Source of the DNA: UBA7446 sp049596455
GTDB taxonomy: Bacteria > Bacteroidota > Bacteroidia > Flavobacteriales > Flavobacteriaceae
Direction: 5' to 3'
DNA: 64,000 bases
Assembly (NCBI GenBank): GCA_049596455.1
Contig: JBMYLP010000001.1
Location: 1 to 64,000, forward strand
Translations under genes and position numbers: made by a program
Notes under the pieces: model-generated
Databases searched by the model: none
Told to the model about the DNA's origin: nothing
What the model saw: only the letters and a program-made list of their open reading frames with translations
Shown here: positions 8,076 through 16,542 of the stretch, piece after piece
How positions within the stretch are numbered: the stretch's first letter is position 1
Layout: each line of letters starts with the position of its first letter

Positions 8076-10335
8076 TTTCTTTTGCTAAAAATTCATGTAA
8101 CGAAATCACGTCTCTAAACATGACTTCTCGGGCTTTACTTCCTTCAAAAGGTCCCACAATTCCTGCGGCTTCTAGTTGGTCTATAATACGACCTGCTCTA
8201 TTGTACCCCAGTTTTAGTTTGCGTTGCAAAAGCGATGCCGAACCTTGCTGGGCATTCACAACTACTTCGGCAGCTTCTTTAAATAGTGCGTCGCGATCTT
8301 CGATATTATTTTCTTTTGTTGAAGTATTTTCCTCTGATACGTATTCAGGCAATAAATGCGCATCGGGGTAGGCGCGTTGCGATCCAATAAAATCTGTAAT
8401 TTTTTCCACTTCGGGTGTGTCCACAAATGCACATTGCAATCTGATGAGATTGTTTCCTTGTGTAAATAACATATCACCTCGACCTATCAATTGATCTGCG
8501 CCACCGCTGTCTAAAATAGTTCTTGAGTCAACTTTGGAAGTAACCCGAAAAGCGATGCGTGCAGGGAAGTTGGCTTTAATAAGTCCCGTTATCACATTCA
8601 CCGATGGGCGTTGCGTGGCAATAATTAAGTGAATTCCTACGGCTCGTGCCAGCTGTGCTAGGCGTGCTATGGGGGTTTCCACTTCTTTTCCTGTGGTCAT
8701 GATAAGGTCTGCAAACTCATCAATAACCAACACGATATAAGGCAAATAGACATGGCCATCGTGTGGGTTTAGCCTTCGTTCTTTAAACTTGGCATTGTAT
8801 TCTTTGATATTGCGACACATAGCTGTTTTGAGCAAGTCATAACGCGTATCCATTTCAATACACAACGAATTTAGTGTATTAATAACTTGCTTGTTATCAG
8901 TTATAATGGCATCATCTGTGTCAGGCAGTTTTGCCAAATAGTGACGTTCAATTTTGTTGAAAAGTGTAAGCTCTACTTTTTTAGGGTCAACAAGTACAAA
9001 CTTGATTTCGGCAGGGTGCTTTTTATACAGCAATGAAGTCAAAATTGCATTTAACCCCACTGACTTTCCTTGTCCAGTTGCTCCTGCCATGAGCAGGTGC
9101 GGCATTTTTGCCAAATCCACCACAAAAGTTTCGTTACTGATGGTTTTTCCAAGCGCAAGTGGAAGTTCCATTTCTGCCTCTTGAAACTTTTTAGCTAGTA
9201 TCACAGAGCGCATCGAAACAATAGTTGCTTTTTTGTTTGGTACTTCTATACCAACAGTTCCTTTTCCTGGGATAGGGGCAATAATTCGTATGCCCAATGC
9301 AGAAAGTGATAGCGCAATATCGTCCTCTAGGTTTTTAATTTTAGAAATGCGTACACCCGCAGCTGGTACTATTTCATAAAGCGTTACCGTTGGACCAATA
9401 GTCGCTTTGATATCTGCAATGCCAATTTGATAATTTTTAAGCGTATCCACGATGCGCTCTTTGTTTTCTTCAAGCTCCTGCTCATTAATGGTAATGCCTT
9501 CGTGCGGATAGCTTTTTAGTAACGACTCGGTGGGGGAGCGGAAATTTTTTAACTCAAGGGTTGGGTCAACTTCACCAAAATCTGCAACCAACTTTTTTGC
9601 CTTTTTGACGATTTCGTCCTCCTCGGTTTCCGTGACCGATAGTGCTACATCGTCGCCCATTGAAGCTGATTTCTTTATCGGTTCAGGCTTATCTTCTTCT
9701 AATACAGTATGTTCTTTTTCAGTATCAGGCGAATCAAACGAAACTTCAGTTACTTCATCTTCTACTACATTTGGCGATGGTGTTTTTTTGGATGGAAAGC
9801 GCAGGTTTTCAGGTTTCCATTTTAGTTGATATACCAAAAAAGCTACGGCAATAAGCAGCAATATGCTAGCAACTCCCAACGGACCAATGTAGTGTACCAT
9901 TAAGGCATTTGCCTCAAATCCTGTTACACCACTTAGCAGTGGATGTTTTGGTAAAATCAATGCCAAACCAACTGATGACCAGAGCGATAGCAACAATGTC
10001 CAAATCCAACGAATGCCTAGTTTGTTTGTCCCTGAATTGATAAAATGGCTTACGCCAGTAACCAAAATCATAAAGGCAATGAAAAAAGCACCAACGCCAA
10101 CCCCCTTATAGATAAACAAATGACTAAGCGAAGCCCCCAATTTTCGGATGCTGTTTTTAACTGGTATGTCCCTGTTGGAAAGTTCACCGATGGCACTTTG
10201 GTCAATTTTCCATGTTTGAAAAAAGGAAACAAAGGCAGTAAACAGCAATATGGCAATAAGCACACAAAAGGCACCCCACACAATTTGCTGTTGTCGGTTG
10301 AGTCCTTTTAGGCGGAATTTCTCTTTAATACTCAT
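8065..10335 (-). CDS. ftsK: DNA translocase FtsK
   Basis: This 756-residue FtsK/SpoIIIE motor pumps chromosomal DNA through the closing septum. The first 175 residues carry four membrane helices. A charged linker follows (about 180-260), then the alpha/beta RecA-type motor with Walker A GATGQGKSVGLN and Walker B IVLVIDEFADLIM. The C-terminal gamma winged helix reads DNA polarity signals (LLQRKLKLGYNRAGRIIDQLEAAGIVGP). The linker is much shorter than in E. coli FtsK, as is usual in this phylum. It is the first gene of a four-gene operon, and a -7 element TATTTTTG lies at 10347-10354, eleven bases before the ATG. Confidence 0.97.
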   Translation of the reverse strand: MSIKEKFRLKGLNRQQQIVWGAFCVLIAILLFTAFVSFFQTWKIDQSAIGELSNRDIPVKNSIRKLGASLSHLFIYKGVGVGAFFIAFMILVTGVSHFINSGTNKLGIRWIWTLLLSLWSSVGLALILPKHPLLSGVTGFEANALMVHYIGPLGVASILLLIAVAFLVYQLKWKPENLRFPSKKTPSPNVVEDEVTEVSFDSPDTEKEHTVLEEDKPEPIKKSASMGDDVALSVTETEEDEIVKKAKKLVADFGEVDPTLELKNFRSPTESLLKSYPHEGITINEQELEENKERIVDTLKNYQIGIADIKATIGPTVTLYEIVPAAGVRISKIKNLEDDIALSLSALGIRIIAPIPGKGTVGIEVPNKKATIVSMRSVILAKKFQEAEMELPLALGKTISNETFVVDLAKMPHLLMAGATGQGKSVGLNAILTSLLYKKHPAEIKFVLVDPKKVELTLFNKIERHYLAKLPDTDDAIITDNKQVINTLNSLCIEMDTRYDLLKTAMCRNIKEYNAKFKERRLNPHDGHVYLPYIVLVIDEFADLIMTTGKEVETPIARLAQLARAVGIHLIIATQRPSVNVITGLIKANFPARIAFRVTSKVDSRTILDSGGADQLIGRGDMLFTQGNNLIRLQCAFVDTPEVEKITDFIGSQRAYPDAHLLPEYVSEENTSTKENNIEDRDALFKEAAEVVVNAQQGSASLLQRKLKLGYNRAGRIIDQLEAAGIVGPFEGSKAREVMFRDVISLHEFLAKENEN

Positions 10336-10346
10336 GGTTGAACAGT

Positions 10347-10354
10347 CAAAAATA
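10347..10354 (-). promoter_or_regulatory. -7 promoter element TATTTTTG for the ftsK operon
   Basis: On the minus strand TATTTTTG matches TAnnTTTG and ends 11 bases before the ftsK ATG, predicting a 5' UTR of only about six bases. It sits directly after the T-rich tail of the terminator at 10361-10388, so the upstream unit ends where this one begins. Confidence 0.55.
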
Positions 10355-10360
10355 CAACAA

Positions 10361-10388
10361 AAAAACCCGATGAAGTCATCGGGTTTTT
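10361..10388 (-). terminator. Rho-independent terminator of the peroxiredoxin-thioredoxin-DUF6952 unit
   Basis: A near-perfect hairpin pairs 10361-10372 with 10377-10388 around an AAGT loop, with a CCCGATG/CATCGGG core flanked by A and T runs. Read on the minus strand it is a 12-bp stem ending in a U tract, 19 bases past the DUF6952 stop. The symmetric A/T flanks would also let it work in the other direction. Confidence 0.85.
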
Positions 10389-10406
10389 GTTCTGTAAGTA
10401 TTGGAT

Positions 10407-10664
10407 CTATTTATCGATAGACCCAAGAACACGTTTCATAAAGTCGTTGAGTGCCTGTTTGGGCGCAACACCTTCTTGAATCATTTTGTGCACTTCTAAG
10501 GCTCCGTACATATTTGAAATGAGTTCACCAATCACATCAAGCTCTTCTTCTTTTAGCGAAGAAACCTCGGTTAACGCCTCCAATGTTTCGGCGGCTTCTA
10601 CAACAAAATCTTCATCGTTTTGCTGTATGAATTCCGTAAGGTGCTTAATTATTGGTAATTTCAT
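10407..10664 (-). CDS. DUF6952-family small protein
   Basis: This is a conserved small protein of 85 residues, or 87 if the ATG two codons upstream at 10670 is used. The MKLPIIKHL opening fits better as the real start. It is acidic and probably all-helical, with the block LDVIGELISNMYGALEVHKM near the middle and KRVLGSIDK at the end. I recognise it as the DUF6952 family of Bacteroidota, whose function is not known. It overlaps the thioredoxin gene by about 20 bases and follows a peroxiredoxin, so it probably serves in the same peroxide or thiol pathway. No catalytic motif, cysteine or membrane segment is visible. Confidence 0.85.
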   Translation of the reverse strand: MKLPIIKHLTEFIQQNDEDFVVEAAETLEALTEVSSLKEEELDVIGELISNMYGALEVHKMIQEGVAPKQALNDFMKRVLGSIDK

Positions 10665-10959
10665 TGACAAATGATTGTAGTACGTCCAGCTTATTGGTTT
10701 GCACCTGATTTACAAGTGCACCGCTTTTAAATCCAGCAAATGTGGGCAAATTGTCCACGTTAGCAAGTTTTCGAGAAACAGGATTTTTTTCAGCATCCAC
10801 CAAAACAAAAAACGCATTGGGATTTTCAGAAGCCATTTTCTTAAACTTTGGCTTCATGATGCGGCAATTGCCACACCAACCTGCAGAATACTGTACCAAC
10901 ACCGTGTCGTGTTGCGCTAGTAGTTCCTGCAAATTGTCTCCGCTTAGTTCCGTTACCAT
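10645..10959 (-). CDS. Thioredoxin-family protein
   Basis: This 104-residue single-domain thioredoxin has the redox pair Cys29/Cys32 in a WCGNC motif, rather than the classical WCGPC. It also has the conserved NLPTFAGFKSG loop with the cis-proline. With no signal peptide it should be cytoplasmic. Its gene begins one base after the peroxiredoxin stop, and this arrangement fits a dedicated reductant for that enzyme. The Asn in place of Pro between the cysteines is expected to change the redox potential. Confidence 0.92.
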   Translation of the reverse strand: MVTELSGDNLQELLAQHDTVLVQYSAGWCGNCRIMKPKFKKMASENPNAFFVLVDAEKNPVSRKLANVDNLPTFAGFKSGALVNQVQTNKLDVLQSFVNEITNN

Positions 10960-10960
10960 C

Positions 10961-11599
10961 TTACTTTTTGCTTAAATAGTCAGCAACACTTTCGCTAGAC
11001 TCACTAATAGCTTCACTACCTTCTTCCCAGTTTGCAGGACAAACTTCGCCGTGCTTTTGGTTATGCGCTAATGCATCTACAATGCGAATAAACTCATCTA
11101 CATTGCGCCCTATGGGTTTGTTGTTGATGCTTTCATGCTGTACAATTCCGTCCTCGTCTATTAGGAATGTGGCGCGGTTAGGCACATTGTCACCTTCCAT
11201 CAAAACAGTATCGTACTCTTCGTTATATTGGTGATTATCGCCGTCTAGCACACCAAGAATCGTAGAAAGATTTCGGTTGCTATCTGCCAACAAGTTATAG
11301 GTTACTCCTTCAATACCACCGTTGTCTTTTGGAGTGCTTAGCCAAGCAAAGTGCACTTCTGCCGTGTCGCAGGATGCACCAATAACAATGGTGTTTCTTT
11401 TTTCGAATTCAGGAAGTGCCTCTTGAAATGCATGCAATTCGGTTGGACATACGTATGTAAAATCTTTTGGATACCAGAACAACAACACTTTTTTCTTGTT
11501 ATTCACGGCTTCTTCAAGTACGTTAATTTGAATGGTATCACCCATTTCGTTCATTGCGTTCACTGTTACATCAGGGAATTTTTTTCCTACTATAGCCAT
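10961..11599 (-). CDS. Typical 2-Cys peroxiredoxin (AhpC/Prx1 type)
   Basis: This 212-residue peroxidase reduces hydrogen peroxide and organic peroxides. The peroxidatic Cys51 is in the YVCPTELHAF motif and the resolving Cys187 is in GEVCPANW, as in dimeric typical 2-Cys enzymes. The region between them contains the expected GASCDTAEVHFAWL strand and RATFLIDEDGIVQH. It leads a three-gene unit with thioredoxin and DUF6952, transcribed from a TAGTTTTG element 25 bases upstream and ended by the hairpin at 10361-10388. There is no AhpF-type reductase nearby, so the adjacent thioredoxin is the likely electron donor. Confidence 0.95.
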   Translation of the reverse strand: MAIVGKKFPDVTVNAMNEMGDTIQINVLEEAVNNKKKVLLFWYPKDFTYVCPTELHAFQEALPEFEKRNTIVIGASCDTAEVHFAWLSTPKDNGGIEGVTYNLLADSNRNLSTILGVLDGDNHQYNEEYDTVLMEGDNVPNRATFLIDEDGIVQHESINNKPIGRNVDEFIRIVDALAHNQKHGEVCPANWEEGSEAISESSESVADYLSKK

Positions 11600-11624
11600 A
11601 GTTTTTTGTTTTATTAATGAGTGT

Positions 11625-11632
11625 CAAAACTA
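11625..11632 (-). promoter_or_regulatory. -7 promoter element TAGTTTTG of the peroxiredoxin unit
   Basis: TAGTTTTG on the minus strand fits TAnnTTTG and would start an mRNA about 20 bases ahead of the peroxiredoxin ATG. It runs straight into ACACTC, so TTGACACTC occurs here as well as twice upstream of ilvD. Confidence 0.5.
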
Positions 11633-11700
11633 AACAAATTTGCAGCAACTCAGGGGGATACAGATTTTAATTTTCTATCAAAGGATAAGCACCTTCAATG

Positions 11701-13137
11701 CTATGATTTGAGCTGCTTGATTTTAAACCCAATGGCAGCGTAAAGCAATGTAGTAAACGGGCTAAGCCAGTTAAAAATAGCATATACAAAATACTCGGCT
11801 ACCGAAACCCCAAGCACTCCTGACTGGTACGCACCACAGGTATTCCAAGGCACCAAAACTGAAGTAACGGTTCCTGAGTCTTCAAGGGTTCGACTGAGGT
11901 TTTCTGGTGCTAACCCACGGTCTCTGTAGGCTTTGTCAAACATTTTTCCCGGTACCACAATCGAAAGGTACTGATCGGATGCGGTAATGTTTATTGCCAA
12001 ACAGGAAGCCACCGTACTTGCAAAAAGCTGAAAAGTACTTTTTGCCCAGCGCAACAAGGCTGCGCTTATGGCTTCGAGTGCACCAATAGCACCCATAATT
12101 CCGCCAAAAACCATGGCGCAAATAATCAACCAAATGGTGCCAAGCATTCCTGCCATTCCTCCCGATTGGAATAAGTCGTTTAGTAGTGGATTACTGGTTT
12201 CGATAGTGGTAGAAACCGTAATGGCATCCATGATTACTTTGTAACTGTTTGACCACGAAACAACATCCTGATTAGCTAACAAAGCCAATAGCGGTTGCTG
12301 AAAAATAAGGGCAAACAAAACACCCAAGAGTGTGCCGATAAGCAGCGCAACCAACGGCGGTGTTTTTTTTGCAATCATAATGACCACTATTATTGGCGCT
12401 AAAAACAGCAACGGATTGATGGTAAACCGCTCTTTTATTGCCAAGAGTAACGCATCTGTTTGGACTACACTTTCAGGATTTTGTGTAAATCCAATAATAA
12501 GAAAGACCAATAGCGTAACCAAAATGGTAGGTACAGTCGTTAGTGTCATATAACGAATGTGTGCAAACAATTCCCCGCCAGCCATAGCAGGTGCAAGGTT
12601 GGTCGTATCGCTAAGGGGTGACATTTTATCGCCAAAATACGCCCCAGAAATAACCGCTCCTGCAATCATACCCACAGGAAGCCCCATGGCTTTTCCAATG
12701 CCGATAAGTGCAATACCAACCGTAGCCGAAGTTGTCCAGCTACTTCCTGTTGCCACAGATATCAGCGCACAAATAACAATACAGGCTGCCAAAAAATAGG
12801 TAGGGTGCAAAATTTGCAACCCATAGTAAATCATGGCAGGGATAATGCCGCTAAGCAACCATGTGCCTGCCAACGCACCTACAAAAAGCAAAATAAGAAT
12901 AGCCCCCGTAACAGATTTTAGATTTTCCGCAACCTGCGCCAACATTTCTTTGTACGAAATGTGTTGCCTAAAGCCAATGAGCGCAGCAACAGCACCGCCC
13001 AAAAGCAGTATAAATTGATTGGAACCGCTCAGCGCATCATCGCCATAAACGCCCACATTTACAGACAATAGAATGACTAAAACAAGTACAGGAAGGATGG
13101 CAATGCCTAGCGATAGGGTAGGTTTTGTGTTTTGCAT
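11701..13137 (-). CDS. nhaC: Na+/H+ antiporter NhaC-family
   Basis: This 478-residue polytopic membrane protein of the NhaC family exchanges sodium for protons. Some members exchange malate/lactate with co-transported ions. Family landmarks include the ATGSSWTTSATVGIALIGIGKAMG helix pair, GAVISGAYFGDKMSPLSDTTNLAP, the second-half DQYLSIVVPGKMF and LVPWNTCGAYQSGVLGV. The ATG at 13137 is chosen. An in-frame ATG at 13176 would add 13 polar residues and run 14 bases into the upstream toxin gene. It stands in line with the toxin-antitoxin pair, 25 bases downstream, but no functional link is evident. Confidence 0.92.
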   Translation of the reverse strand: MQNTKPTLSLGIAILPVLVLVILLSVNVGVYGDDALSGSNQFILLLGGAVAALIGFRQHISYKEMLAQVAENLKSVTGAILILLFVGALAGTWLLSGIIPAMIYYGLQILHPTYFLAACIVICALISVATGSSWTTSATVGIALIGIGKAMGLPVGMIAGAVISGAYFGDKMSPLSDTTNLAPAMAGGELFAHIRYMTLTTVPTILVTLLVFLIIGFTQNPESVVQTDALLLAIKERFTINPLLFLAPIIVVIMIAKKTPPLVALLIGTLLGVLFALIFQQPLLALLANQDVVSWSNSYKVIMDAITVSTTIETSNPLLNDLFQSGGMAGMLGTIWLIICAMVFGGIMGAIGALEAISAALLRWAKSTFQLFASTVASCLAINITASDQYLSIVVPGKMFDKAYRDRGLAPENLSRTLEDSGTVTSVLVPWNTCGAYQSGVLGVSVAEYFVYAIFNWLSPFTTLLYAAIGFKIKQLKS

Positions 13138-13162
13138 CGATTGGAAATTTAGCGGTTTGTTC

Positions 13163-13576
13163 TTATGCTCTGGCAAGATACTCTTTTGCTGTCAAAACCG
13201 GAATTTTAGCGTTTTTGAAATCTTTTTTATTGCGGGTGATAATAACATCTATCTTGTTTTCGAGGGCGGAATAGTATTGGAGTCCATCTTCAAAGTCGGA
13301 AAACGTACCGTCACTTAAGGCTAATTCAATAAGTTTATCATCTAAGGGAAGGATTTCGACCAACACTTTAAACTTTCTTAAAATTTCGCGTGCCTCATTT
13401 TCAGATCTCTGTTTGGATAACACATAATGGGTATTGGCAAATGTCAATGCCGAAATGGTCAGGGTAATTTTGTTTTTATCAGAAAGAGAAAAAAGTTCAG
13501 CGGCTTCAGGATAAAATTCTTTTCGTCCTGCCAAAAGGTCAATCACTATGTTTGTGTCAATAAGTACCCGATTCAT
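13163..13576 (-). CDS. PIN-domain (VapC-like) toxin
   Basis: This 137-residue PIN-domain protein is a candidate ribonuclease toxin of a type II toxin-antitoxin pair. The opening VLIDTNIVIDLL carries the first metal-binding aspartate (Asp7). Further acidic residues lie at about Asp97 (FEDGLQYYSA) and Asp119 (TRNKKDF), the spacing expected for the PIN metal site. The gene overlaps the antitoxin gene by four bases, the usual arrangement for such pairs. VapC-type toxins cleave tRNA or rRNA, but the target here cannot be inferred. Confidence 0.9.
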   Translation of the reverse strand: MNRVLIDTNIVIDLLAGRKEFYPEAAELFSLSDKNKITLTISALTFANTHYVLSKQRSENEAREILRKFKVLVEILPLDDKLIELALSDGTFSDFEDGLQYYSALENKIDVIITRNKKDFKNAKIPVLTAKEYLARA

Positions 13577-13818
13577 GAGTACTTTTCTGCTAAGAATTCT
13601 CCATAGGCTTTTTTGGCATCGAAGTCAGCGGGAATGTCAATTACACCACTGAGACTTTTTACCAAAGGCGTGATTTGCGGTGCAGTGGTTGTGTTTTTTG
13701 TGAGGCTTGCCAAATACGATTCAATCAATTTTGACAAACTGGTGTTGTTTGATTTTGCATACACTTTGGCATCGTCAATCACCCCTTGATTAAGACTTAA
13801 TGTCAATTTTTTGTCCAT
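13573..13818 (-). CDS. DUF6364-family antitoxin
   Basis: This 81-residue protein begins MDKKLTLSLNQGVIDDAKVYAKSNNTSLSKLIESYL, a ribbon-helix-helix DNA-binding fold (residues 3-43). A flexible C-terminal tail (about 50-81) follows that would wrap the toxin. I recognise the DUF6364 type of antitoxin. Such proteins usually repress their own operon together with the toxin. Two copies of TTTACGT, 23 bases apart in the first 42 bases upstream, are good candidates for the operator. Confidence 0.88.
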   Translation of the reverse strand: MDKKLTLSLNQGVIDDAKVYAKSNNTSLSKLIESYLASLTKNTTTAPQITPLVKSLSGVIDIPADFDAKKAYGEFLAEKYS

Positions 13819-13827
13819 GGCATTTAA

Positions 13828-13860
13828 TTTACGTGTAAAATTAAAAATATTTTACGTAAT
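13828..13860 (-). promoter_or_regulatory. Probable toxin-antitoxin operator: two TTTACGT-based palindromes
   Basis: TTTACGTGTAAA (13828-13839) is a near-perfect palindrome and ATTTTACGTAAT (13849-13860) contains the perfect palindrome TTACGTAA. The shared TTTACGT begins at 13828 and again at 13851, about two helical turns apart, immediately upstream of the antitoxin start. Placement and symmetry fit binding of two ribbon-helix-helix dimers. This is inference; no binding data are available. Confidence 0.55.
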
Positions 13861-13954
13861 AGCAAATTACAGCCATTCGTTAAAGCAATAAGGTTTTTAA
13901 AACAATTTTGTTCGGAATAGTAAAAAGCATATACAACGATTGCCCGCTTCATTG

Positions 13955-13962
13955 TACATTTG
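13955..13962 (+). promoter_or_regulatory. -7 promoter element TACATTTG of lpdA
   Basis: TACATTTG lies 18 bases upstream of the lpdA ATG, which predicts a leader of about 14 bases ending in an A-rich stretch. No TTG is seen at the ideal -33 distance. Confidence 0.55.
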
Positions 13963-13980
13963 TAAAGCTAAATCAAAAAA

Positions 13981-15381
13981 ATGAATCAATTTGATGTTGC
14001 CGTTATTGGCTCGGGTCCTGGAGGATATGTTGCTGCCATTCGTTGTGCGCAATTGGGTATGAAAACTGTTGTAATTGAAAAAGAACCTACACTTGGCGGA
14101 ACCTGCCTTAATGTGGGTTGTATTCCTTCAAAGTCTTTGTTGGATTCTTCGCATCACTACGAAACGGCGGTTAAAGATTTTAAAACCCACGGCATTGATG
14201 TTGTCGGTGCCCTAAAAGTCAATTTTGCACAAATGATTGCCCGTAAGCGTGAGGTGGTTTCTACAACCGTTAAGGGAATTGATTTTTTGATGGATAAAAA
14301 CAAGATTACCGTATTGCGTGGTTTGGGCGCTTTTAAAGATGCTACGCATATCGACATTACAGGGAAAGACGCACAAACCATTGAGGCAAAACACACCATT
14401 ATTGCTACGGGATCTACGCCCGGAAGTTTGCCTTTTATTGAGCTGGATAAGGAACGCATTATTACCTCTACTGAGGCGTTGGAGCTTAGTGAAATCCCAA
14501 AACACCTTGTGGTGATTGGTGGTGGCGTTATTGGATTGGAATTGGGGCAAGTGTACCGCCGATTGGGCGCGGAGGTGAGCGTAATTGAATACGCAGACCG
14601 CATAAGCCCTGTGTTAGACGCTGCGCTTTCTAAAGAGTTGATGAAAGTGATGAAAAAACAAGGGGTGAAATTTTACCTTTCGCACCAAGTAAGCGCTGTG
14701 GAGCGCAATGGCGATACGATAAGCGTTACCGCAAACGATAAAAAAGGCACACCTCAGAAGTTTGAGGGCGATTATTGTTTGGTTTCTGTGGGCAGAAGAC
14801 CGTTTACGAATGGACTGAATGCCGAGGCAGCAGGGGTTACGCTAAACGAACGTGGACAGGTTGAGGTAAACGAAAAACTACAAACCACCGCATCAAATAT
14901 CTATGCCATTGGCGATGTGGTACGTGGGGCGATGTTGGCGCATAAAGCCGAAGAAGAAGGGGTATTGGTTGCTGAGTTTTTGGCTGGTCAAAAACCGCAT
15001 ATCGATTATAACCTTATTCCAAATGTGATATATACCTGGCCCGAAGTGGCTTCTGTGGGAAAAACAGAGGAGGAATTAAAAGAAAGCGCAGTTCCCTTTA
15101 AAAAAGGACAGTTTCCGATGCGTGCATTGGGACGCTCTAGAGCAAGTATGGATACCGACGGATTTGTAAAAATATTGGCACATGCCAAAACGGATGAAAT
15201 TTTGGGCGTACATATGATTGGTGCGCGCGCCGCTGACTTGATTACAGAAGCGGTAACCGCTATGGAATTCCGTGCCTCTGCCGAAGATTTGGCACGTATG
15301 AGCCATGCGCACCCTACCTATGCCGAGGCGGTAAAAGAAGCGGCACTTGCCGCCACCGAAGACCGTGCGTTGCATGTGTAG
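13981..15381 (+). CDS. lpdA: Dihydrolipoyl dehydrogenase
   Basis: This 466-residue FAD-dependent disulfide reductase is the E3 subunit that reoxidises dihydrolipoamide for the 2-oxoacid dehydrogenase complexes and glycine cleavage. It has an N-terminal FAD fold (VAVIGSGPGGYVAAI), a redox pair Cys42/Cys47 in GGTCLNVGCIPSK, an NAD fold (LVVIGGGVIGLELG) and the second FAD motif IYAIGDV. The C-terminal HAHPTYAEAVKEA carries the catalytic His-Glu pair. It stands alone, with its own promoter upstream and a terminator 23 bases downstream, as expected for an E3 shared by several complexes. Confidence 0.97.
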   Translation: MNQFDVAVIGSGPGGYVAAIRCAQLGMKTVVIEKEPTLGGTCLNVGCIPSKSLLDSSHHYETAVKDFKTHGIDVVGALKVNFAQMIARKREVVSTTVKGIDFLMDKNKITVLRGLGAFKDATHIDITGKDAQTIEAKHTIIATGSTPGSLPFIELDKERIITSTEALELSEIPKHLVVIGGGVIGLELGQVYRRLGAEVSVIEYADRISPVLDAALSKELMKVMKKQGVKFYLSHQVSAVERNGDTISVTANDKKGTPQKFEGDYCLVSVGRRPFTNGLNAEAAGVTLNERGQVEVNEKLQTTASNIYAIGDVVRGAMLAHKAEEEGVLVAEFLAGQKPHIDYNLIPNVIYTWPEVASVGKTEEELKESAVPFKKGQFPMRALGRSRASMDTDGFVKILAHAKTDEILGVHMIGARAADLITEAVTAMEFRASAEDLARMSHAHPTYAEAVKEAALAATEDRALHV

Positions 15382-15403
15382 TATGGCTACTGCAGAATGA
15401 TAT

Positions 15404-15431
15404 AAAAGGCGTTGAAAAAACGCCTTTTTTT
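15404..15431. terminator. Bidirectional Rho-independent terminator between lpdA and the arginine operon
   Basis: AAAAGGCGTT (15404-15413) pairs perfectly with AACGCCTTTT (15419-15428) around a GAAAA loop, followed by more T residues. The A run on the left and T run on the right give a U tract on either strand, so it can end both lpdA and the convergent arginine operon. Confidence 0.88.
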
Positions 15432-15453
15432 ATGCCTATCCATAGCAAAACCA

Positions 15454-16542
15454 TCACCCCCTCCCCAAACGTCTTTTTACACGCCCAAACAAGGATTTTA
15501 TATGGTTGGGATAACTTAAAACAAGTGCCGTAACCCCAACCACAAAACCAAGCGCACCCACTACAGCAATTTCCCAAGAAAGGGATTGGCGATAAAACTT
15601 ATAGAGTCCGATACTGGTAAAACTCCCGTAGAGGATTACGTAGTGCACAATGTAGAGCGATAGCGTTTTGGTGCCAATTTTTTGCCATAGGCTTTGCTTT
15701 ACTAGGGGTTCCAATAGCATAAACACCCCAAAAAGCATGAGTACATCGCCTAAGTGCATAAACAAAAAATTGTTGTACGATACCTGTTGAAGCAGTGCAC
15801 TAGAAAATGTTACAGACATCGTATGTATCATAGCGGTAGAGTGGAAGGAGAGTATATAACCCAACGCCAAAAAGCCCATTGCCCAATAGGGTAATTTTTG
15901 AGGTCTTTTGGGTATCAATACCGCAATACCCGCACCAAAACTTACATAGCCCAACCACGGCAACAGGTAAAAAACCGCACCGTTGGCTTTGGTTAAATAT
16001 GCAGAGATAAACAACGGGAGTTGCTCAAAGGTAAGATGTGCATAAAGCGGGTTGGTGCTAAAAATGCCAACACCAATGCCAAAAAACAGTACAGAACGAA
16101 ATCTTCCCAACCTGCTAAACACCAAATACAACAGCATAGAAAACAACAATCCGCATCCAATAATTTGCAATACATCGGGGCGTAAAAAAGTTTTGGTAAT
16201 CCGTCCTGTGGTCAAAAAATAAGGGAGGCTTAGCCGTAAGGCATAGCCCCATAAGATAAGTTCAACGGCACGTTTTAGCCCTTTTTTTAGGCGTGGGTTT
16301 TTCCATCCTTTTATGGGATTTCGTTCCAACAAAAATAGAAACACCCAACCGGTTATGGTAAAAAATACCGGTGCCGTAATGCCACGGAAATACAACCAAA
16401 TACGGTAAACGAGATGGCTGGTATCAACGGTACTCGTGTCGAGTAATCCACTGATAAAATGCCCTTGCAGCATCATCAAAATGGCAAACGCTCTAAGGGC
16501 ATCAATAAAATAAAGCCGTTGCGCTGCCATGTTGTTGTGCAT
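15454..16542 (-). CDS. Membrane acyltransferase (DUF1624 / heparan-alpha-glucosaminide N-acetyltransferase-like)
   Basis: This 362-residue protein has about ten membrane segments. The N-terminal RLYFIDALRAFAILMMLQGHFISGL resembles the opening of the DUF1624 (HGSNAT-like) acyltransferases, and the R and H residues there are conserved in that superfamily. GVFMLLEPLVKQ and the late LYIVHYVILYG helix are also typical. Such proteins usually transfer acetyl groups across a membrane to sugars or glycolipids. It is the last gene of the arginine operon, overlapping argH by one base (TAATG). It has no obvious role in arginine synthesis and may simply be carried along. Confidence 0.75.
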   Translation of the reverse strand: MHNNMAAQRLYFIDALRAFAILMMLQGHFISGLLDTSTVDTSHLVYRIWLYFRGITAPVFFTITGWVFLFLLERNPIKGWKNPRLKKGLKRAVELILWGYALRLSLPYFLTTGRITKTFLRPDVLQIIGCGLLFSMLLYLVFSRLGRFRSVLFFGIGVGIFSTNPLYAHLTFEQLPLFISAYLTKANGAVFYLLPWLGYVSFGAGIAVLIPKRPQKLPYWAMGFLALGYILSFHSTAMIHTMSVTFSSALLQQVSYNNFLFMHLGDVLMLFGVFMLLEPLVKQSLWQKIGTKTLSLYIVHYVILYGSFTSIGLYKFYRQSLSWEIAVVGALGFVVGVTALVLSYPNHIKSLFGRVKRRLGRG

